Below are positions 38,328 to 42,772 of a stretch of 42,772 nt of DNA, in pieces. This DNA is from Streptomyces sp. DH41 (GTDB taxonomy: Bacteria; Actinomycetota; Actinomycetes; Streptomycetales; Streptomycetaceae), in assembly GCF_029813785.1 (NCBI RefSeq), contig NZ_JARVKY010000041.1, forward strand, positions 1 through 42,772, in the 5' to 3' direction. The notes below the pieces were generated by a model. That model made no database searches and was not told the origin of the DNA. It worked only from the letters and a program-made list of their open reading frames with translations. A program made the position numbers and the translations under genes. The stretch's first letter is position 1, and each line of letters begins with the position of its first letter.

Positions 38328-39454
38328 CGACCGCCGAGGAGTACGGGACCGCGCTGGAGCCGGTGGAGGTGGTCGACGCCGAGCTGGTGGACGACGCCCC
38401 CGGCGCCGGCGAGGTCGCCGTGCACGACCCGGTGGCCGCCGTGCTCGCTGCGCTGGACACGAAGGCCGCCGAGGACCTGCACGACCGCCGCCCGCGCAAG
38501 ACGAAGACCGGGTATGCCCGGGACTGGGAGCTGTGGCAGGAGTTCCACGGGTGGCTCGAAGAACAGACCGGCGCCCGCCTGCCGGACAGCGCCATCACGG
38601 TCGGCACCTACGTGGCGTTCGTGAAGTGGCTGGACGAGGTCAAGGAGGCCGCGCCCAACTCGATCGAGCGCCGGGTGACCGGGGTGGCCTCCGAGGCCCG
38701 CAGGCGTGGCTACGAGGTACCCAAGGCCGCCCGGGCGGCGGCCACTCAGGCACTCAAGCCGCTCAAGCTGGACGAGGAGCGGCAGAAGCGCGGCCGCGGG
38801 AAGGCCGCCGCGATCACCCCGGCCGACCTGCGGAAGATGAACACCGCGCCGCGCGAGCGCGCCCCGCAGCCGGACGCCCGGCGTCGCCAGGTGCTCATCG
38901 TGCCGGAGCTGGCCCGGCTGCGGGACCGGAGCCTGCACACCATGCGTTTCGCTATCGCGGGCCGCAACAGCGAAATGAGCAAGCTGAACGACACCGGCAT
39001 CCGGCTCGTGGCGGAGGGCCTGGAGGTCCACGTGCCCAGCGTGAAGGGCCGCCCGGCCCGCGACGTCGTCGTCTCCTACGGCGAGAACGCCGACACCTGT
39101 GCGGTGCGCTGCTGGCTAGCGTGGCGTGAGGCCAAGCTCGCCGCCGGCGCGGCGCCCGCCGGGCCCGCGTACCTGGCCGTCGACCGGTGGGGCAACCTCG
39201 TCATCCAACGCCTGTCGCCCGACGGCTGCGGCCGGGCGATGGCCCGCTCCGCGAAGTATGCGGGGATGACGGGGCGGCGGATCACCGGGCACTCCGGCCG
39301 CCGGGGACTGGTCACCACCGGCCGCCGCAAGGGCAAGCGGTCGGAGAAGCTGCGGACCCAGGGCGGCTGGTCGAAGAACTCGCCGGTGTTCTGGGAGTAC
39401 GTGGACGAGGGGGACAAGTGGGCAGACAACGCAACCGAGGGGATCGGCCTGTGA
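38324..39454 (+). CDS. Tyrosine recombinase (integrase type)
   Basis: A 376-residue site-specific recombinase. An N-terminal core-binding domain (about 55-150: TKTGYARDWELWQEFHGWLEEQ, ITVGTYVAFVKWL) is followed by the catalytic domain with R214 (GRNSEMSKL), H323-x-x-R326 (GHSGRRG), W349 (GGWSKNSP) and the probable nucleophile Y359 (FWEYV). It could integrate the element, resolve multimers or process ends. It is unusual that this gene is buried as the eighth member of an overlapping operon of unknown genes, with no recognisable excisionase gene or attachment site next to it. GTG start overlaps the previous stop. Confidence 0.87.
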   Translation: MTTAEEYGTALEPVEVVDAELVDDAPGAGEVAVHDPVAAVLAALDTKAAEDLHDRRPRKTKTGYARDWELWQEFHGWLEEQTGARLPDSAITVGTYVAFVKWLDEVKEAAPNSIERRVTGVASEARRRGYEVPKAARAAATQALKPLKLDEERQKRGRGKAAAITPADLRKMNTAPRERAPQPDARRRQVLIVPELARLRDRSLHTMRFAIAGRNSEMSKLNDTGIRLVAEGLEVHVPSVKGRPARDVVVSYGENADTCAVRCWLAWREAKLAAGAAPAGPAYLAVDRWGNLVIQRLSPDGCGRAMARSAKYAGMTGRRITGHSGRRGLVTTGRRKGKRSEKLRTQGGWSKNSPVFWEYVDEGDKWADNATEGIGL

Positions 39455-39909
39455 ACAGGGAGTTGGGCGGAACGCTGTACGAGGGGACGCCGCCGGTGGT
39501 GGCCGTGCCGACCGGCCTGCCGATGACCGACGGCACCGTGCTCGCCGCGCTGGTCCTGGTCGTGGAGCCGGACGTGGACGAGACGGAGGTGAAGGACTTC
39601 GTCACCCGCTACCGCATGGTCCCCCGGGGGCAGGTCGCCCGGGCCGCGGACTCGCAGGCCCGCTGGACGCTGGGGGACGACGGGCGGGTGACGATCCAGC
39701 TCCTGTGTGAGGAGAGCGCCGCGCGCATCGTCATTCCCGCAGACCCGCGCATCCTTCTGTGGACGAACATGGCCCGGCAGGGCGGCGGCAGCATCTCCCT
39801 GATCGTCTCGCCCGGCCTGCCCGACACCGACCTGACGACCCTGGGCCGTCACCTCGGGCCGTACGGCGGCCCGTACTGGCACCTCAGCGTCGGCTGCATC
39901 CCGCTCTGA
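39451..39909 (+). CDS. Hypothetical protein, last gene of plus operon
   Basis: A 152-residue protein from the GTG at 39451, overlapping the recombinase stop. It is strand-rich (VLAALVLVVEPDVDETEVKDFV, RVTIQLLCEESAARIVIPADP, ISLIVSPGLPDTDLTTL) with a WHLSVGC end. No family recognised. Terminator-like hairpins follow. Confidence 0.72.
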   Translation: MNRELGGTLYEGTPPVVAVPTGLPMTDGTVLAALVLVVEPDVDETEVKDFVTRYRMVPRGQVARAADSQARWTLGDDGRVTIQLLCEESAARIVIPADPRILLWTNMARQGGGSISLIVSPGLPDTDLTTLGRHLGPYGGPYWHLSVGCIPL

Positions 39910-39926
39910 CGCCCGATCACGCCCGC

Positions 39927-40043
39927 CCGGACGGCACAGGCCGCGGTGCCGTCCGGCGCGCACCCAGCGCAACCCCTCTCTTCCTGCCCGCGCCGGTCGG
40001 TGCCGCGGGGAGCGGGGGTCTGGGGGCCGGCGAAGGCCCCCAG
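39927..40043 (+). terminator. Two terminator hairpins
   Basis: An 11-bp stem CCGGACGGCAC (39927-39937) with 39946-39956, and further on CTGGGGGCC (40020-40028) with GGCCCCCAG (40035-40043), lie between the plus operon and the exonuclease gene. Confidence 0.65.
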
Positions 40044-40120
40044 CGGCCACCTTCCCCCGCCCAGTTGTCAGTGCCGTGCGTTGTGCTGTCTCTACGACTG
40101 TCGAGCATCTGGAGGTTCTC

Positions 40121-41401
40121 GTGACCACGCCTGTACCCGCGAAGTCGGAATCGCTGCCCGTGTATGAGCGCAGGGACATTCCAGCAGATCAGCAGCACCT
40201 GCGGACGATGACGGAACTCAAGAGCCAGCGGCTGAAGCCCGCTCCTGGCCAGGAACCGGTGGCGTTCGTGCGTGTGTACCGGCGTGGCCACGGGTGGGGC
40301 AACTTCCCGCTGTACGATCCGGCCGCCGCTGCGAAAATGCGGCCGCTGTCGGCGAAGCAGCAGGCTGCGAGGACCGCCCGCCGGACGTGCCCCAAGTGTG
40401 GCACTGTGCGCGATCACGTCGTGTACGGGCGGTGCGGGCCGTGCCAGGTGCAGGAGCAGCAGGAACGTCAGGCTCTGCAAGCCCGTACCTGCTGGAAATG
40501 CGGACGTGTCTCGCTGGCCCCGTTCCGGAGGGGCCAGGAGGAGCAGGACCGCTGCACACCGTGCTGGGTGCTGAGGCAGTTGCAGAAGCAGTTCGAGGCT
40601 GAGCGGCTGGCCGTGTGGCGGCGTACCTGCCCGGGCCGCGACTGCAACGTGGTGACGGCCACCGACGACGAGATCGCCGCCGTCCGGGCGGACTCCACGA
40701 ACCGGGTGGGCTGGGTGCCGCGGTGGTGCCCACCCTGCGCCGAGCGCGACGCGCGGGAGCGCACTGAGCAGCAACGGGCACGCGAGGAATCCCAACGGCA
40801 GGCAGAAGAACACCGGCGCCGGCGAGTCACCGAACTGGTCGACTGGGCACAAACCCTCGTTGACGATCCGACCGTCGCCATCCTGGATTCGGAGACCACC
40901 GGCCTGGAGGAGGACGCCAGGATCGTGGACCTGGCCGTGTACAGCATGGGCGGGGACGTGCTCCTGGACACGCTCATCGACCCGGGCGTGCCGATCCCCG
41001 CCGAGTCGACCGACATTCACGGGATCACCAACCAGATGACGACGGGGGCTCCCTCGTTCACCGACGTCCTTCCGCGGCTGACGGAGGTTCTGGAGGGGCG
41101 ACGGTGCCTGATCTACAACAAGTCCTTCGACGTCGGTCGGCTGCGCCACGAGCTGACCGTGCACCACCAGCAGGCCGGAGTCTCCGACCCGGCCGCAGCC
41201 GCGGCCGCCTGGATCAGCAGGCAGAACTTCGAGGACGTGATGCTGCCGTACTCCGAATGGTTCGGTGACTGGTCCGACTTCTGGGGGAACTACGCGTGGC
41301 AGCCCCTGTACGGCGGGGACCATCGAGCGCTGTCGGACTGCCGGGCCGTAGTGGGACTCCTGAAAGGCATGGCGAGGCGAGTCCACGCCGAGACTGCCTG
41401 A
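40121..41401 (+). CDS. DEDDh 3'-5' exonuclease with cysteine-rich N-terminal half
   Basis: A 426-residue protein starting at the GTG at 40121, 5 bases after GGAGG. The C-terminal half is a DnaQ-like exonuclease: D256 and E258 in ILDSETTGLEEDARIVDLAV, HGITNQM, YNKSFDVGRLRHEL, and H401 and D406 in GDHRALSDCRAV. The N-terminal half has CxxC pairs (RTCPKCGTVRDHVVYGRCGPCQ; RTCWKCGRVSL ... RCTPCW; RTCPGRDC ... RWCPPC), compatible with three zinc ribbons, and a basic/Gln-rich helix before the nuclease. It should degrade 3' ends of DNA or RNA; the zinc modules may select the substrate. Confidence 0.85.
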   Translation: MTTPVPAKSESLPVYERRDIPADQQHLRTMTELKSQRLKPAPGQEPVAFVRVYRRGHGWGNFPLYDPAAAAKMRPLSAKQQAARTARRTCPKCGTVRDHVVYGRCGPCQVQEQQERQALQARTCWKCGRVSLAPFRRGQEEQDRCTPCWVLRQLQKQFEAERLAVWRRTCPGRDCNVVTATDDEIAAVRADSTNRVGWVPRWCPPCAERDARERTEQQRAREESQRQAEEHRRRRVTELVDWAQTLVDDPTVAILDSETTGLEEDARIVDLAVYSMGGDVLLDTLIDPGVPIPAESTDIHGITNQMTTGAPSFTDVLPRLTEVLEGRRCLIYNKSFDVGRLRHELTVHHQQAGVSDPAAAAAAWISRQNFEDVMLPYSEWFGDWSDFWGNYAWQPLYGGDHRALSDCRAVVGLLKGMARRVHAETA

Positions 41402-41429
41402 TCCGCGTACGTGGTCAAGGGCGACTGAC

Positions 41430-41470
41430 ACGGCGAAGGCCTCCGGGACGTTCCCGGAGGCCTTCGCCGT
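41430..41470. terminator. Bidirectional terminator
   Basis: A perfect 19-bp stem ACGGCGAAGGCCTCCGGGA (41430-41448) with 41452-41470 and a 3-base loop, between the convergent exonuclease and ligase genes. Confidence 0.85.
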
Positions 41471-41604
41471 ACACGTAGGCGCGGTGTGACGGCTCGACTC
41501 GGCCCACCCGCTACATCGCCGAGGCGACCAACAATGTGGGCGCCAAGGGCGCTACGGCCTGGATGAGCAGGTCATCGCTCGCTGGGTTGCCGACCTGCTG
41601 TGAC

Positions 41605-42585
41605 TCAGCCCGATGTCCCGGACTCGAAGTCCGGGACATCGGCGGCGGACAGGTCCGGGCGGGAGCGGTGCCAGCGCGCCGGGTGACGCCACCGCCCGGC
41701 ACCGTCCCGGGCGACGTCGACACCGACCTCCACCACCAGCTCCGGGACGACCAGGGTGACGTGCAGACTCTCGCGTGAGCCCCACCCGGCAGAAAATGAC
41801 CAGCCTGCCCACGGATGCCGGTCCCCGGCTGGGGTAAGGAACCCGGCGACTGACCGGCCCGAGACCTGCGGGAGCGTCGTACTGCGCCCGACGTAGCGCA
41901 GGTGCCCGACCGTGTCGTATCGGCCCAGCAGCAGCGTGCGCGGGGCAGCCGCCGGGCCCGTGTACGCCCCCACCACGGCGTCCTCGGTCACCCTGACCTT
42001 GTGCTTGCGCCACCCGCGCACGGACGGCTCGTAGACGCTCTCCAACCTCTTGAAGACCACCCCTTCGAGACCGACGGCCGTCCAGCTGTCCAGCCACTCG
42101 CGCACGGTGTCCGGGTCGGTGGTCGACGGGCACAACGCCCACGGAGCGGTGAGCCGGTGCTCAGCGAAGAGGGCTTCCAGGGCGGCCCGGCGCCGCCTGT
42201 ACGTCCACCCGGTGGTGTCGGTGCCCGCCAGGCGCAGCAGGTCGAAGGCGACGAAGTGGGCGGGATACTCGGCGGCGAGCCGGGCCGCACCAGCGCCGCG
42301 CCGCTGCAACCGTCCCTGGAGCCGCTCGAAAGCGAGCCTGTCGTCCTCCCATACGACCACCTCCCCATCGAGGGCAATCGCGTCCGGGAGCTGCGAGGCG
42401 CCGGCACGCAGCTCAGGGAAGGAATCGGCGAGGGCCGTGCCCTGGCGGGAGCGCAGCACCAGGTCCCCGGCGTCCCAGGACAGAAGTGCCCGCCATCCAT
42501 CCCACTTGACCTCTGCCGCCCACCCCGCAGGGAGGGCAGGATCGGACACAGGGGCGGCGAGCATCGGCTCGGGTAGCGTCCACAT
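41605..42585 (-). CDS. Minimal ATP-dependent DNA ligase
   Basis: A 326-residue ligase of the LigC/LigD-ligase size. The adenylated lysine is K27 in VKWDGWR; further nucleotidyltransferase motifs are LDGEVVVWEDDRLAFERLQ, HFVAFDLLRLAG, GLEGVVFKR and WRKHKVRV, followed by an OB-fold domain (LLLGRYDTVGHLRYVG). The ATG at 42585 has GGAAGGGG about 7 bases upstream. Such ligases seal nicks or act in end joining; no Ku or LigD polymerase gene is seen here. It may be element-borne or chromosomal. Confidence 0.9.
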   Translation of the reverse strand: MWTLPEPMLAAPVSDPALPAGWAAEVKWDGWRALLSWDAGDLVLRSRQGTALADSFPELRAGASQLPDAIALDGEVVVWEDDRLAFERLQGRLQRRGAGAARLAAEYPAHFVAFDLLRLAGTDTTGWTYRRRRAALEALFAEHRLTAPWALCPSTTDPDTVREWLDSWTAVGLEGVVFKRLESVYEPSVRGWRKHKVRVTEDAVVGAYTGPAAAPRTLLLGRYDTVGHLRYVGRSTTLPQVSGRSVAGFLTPAGDRHPWAGWSFSAGWGSRESLHVTLVVPELVVEVGVDVARDGAGRWRHPARWHRSRPDLSAADVPDFESGTSG

Positions 42586-42611
42586 ACGGCACCCCTTCCA
42601 CCCGCGCAGGG

Positions 42612-42772
42612 TCAGCCCTCCACACGCAGCCCGGTGTCCGGGCGGCAGTGCGAGCATGCGAGCGCCCGCCGCGCCTCATCCCGGGAGATCCCCGCGGACC
42701 GCTTGCCCGCATTCCAGCAGCCGCCGGCGTGGACGGCCCGGTACTCCCGAAGCTGCGGCCAGGTGCCAATTG
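42612..42772 (-). CDS. DUF6233-like protein, C-terminal part only
   Basis: The 3' end of a gene whose start lies beyond the window. About 52 residues are visible (REYRAVHAGGCWNAGKRS, SRDEARRALA, CSHCRPDTGL). This matches, from memory, the C-terminus of Streptomyces DUF6233 proteins, with a conserved C-W-N-A-G and CxHCRPDT. Function unknown. It is upstream of and in the same direction as the ligase gene, with 26 bases between. Confidence 0.75.
   Translation of the reverse strand, partial: IGTWPQLREYRAVHAGGCWNAGKRSAGISRDEARRALACSHCRPDTGLRVEG

Overview
The window is actinobacterial and most likely Streptomyces. G+C is very high throughout, GTG starts and 4-bp GTGA/ATGA overlaps are frequent, and several families typical of Streptomyces occur (DUF397, DUF4913, an SCO6880-type secretion protein, what looks like the end of a DUF6233 protein, an IS5-type transposase). 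A relaxase, a complete-looking mating-channel operon, a tyrosine recombinase, a zeta-type toxin and many regulators of the XRE helix-turn-helix family point to a conjugative plasmid or an integrative conjugative element. No replication initiator, partition pair, tRNA, rRNA or CRISPR array was seen, so plasmid versus integrated element cannot be decided here.

Layout. 18-860 is an IS5-family transposase; 911-1129 is a small membrane protein. 1396-8309 is a cargo block of six genes: three or four unrecognised proteins, a PP-loop (PAPS-reductase-like) enzyme and an unusual C5-cytosine DNA methyltransferase. Every gene in this block is preceded by the same leader: a GC-rich hairpin whose loop ends in GGGAAT (GCGGGAAT in five of six), then a conserved ACACCGAA..CCTCAAC tail, then the ribosome binding site. 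The first and the last genes share an almost identical promoter (56 of 59 bases). 8463-10435 is an XRE/TPR-like regulator, an anti-sigma-like ATPase and a small protein, with strong palindromes between them.

10877-25051 is the transfer region: a small coiled-coil protein divergent from a MobC-like protein and a relaxase, a candidate oriT between them, a protein sharing a WP repeat with the relaxase, a two-domain peptidoglycan hydrolase with its own XRE regulator on the minus strand, then an operon for a small pilin-like protein, VirB8-like, VirB6-like, SCO6880-like, VirB4-like and VirD4-like proteins and DUF4913. The picture is relaxase-dependent single-strand transfer through a type IV channel, not the FtsK-like TraB transfer usual for Streptomyces plasmids.

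25105-28589 holds a DUF397 protein, a probable antitoxin/zeta-toxin operon with a 30-codon coupled ORF, and a membrane-protein/XRE pair. 28590-29368 is non-coding with hairpins, an 18-bp palindrome and a 26-bp perfect palindrome whose 16-bp core recurs at 6139. 29369-30196 is a SprT-like metalloprotease. 30334-33657 (minus) and 33850-39909 (plus) are two long, tightly packed, divergent operons of mostly unknown proteins, containing a P-loop kinase and an integrase-type recombinase. 40121-42772 holds an exonuclease with cysteine clusters, a minimal ATP-dependent DNA ligase and a truncated DUF6233-like gene.

All family calls are from motifs read by eye; none was tested by a database search.
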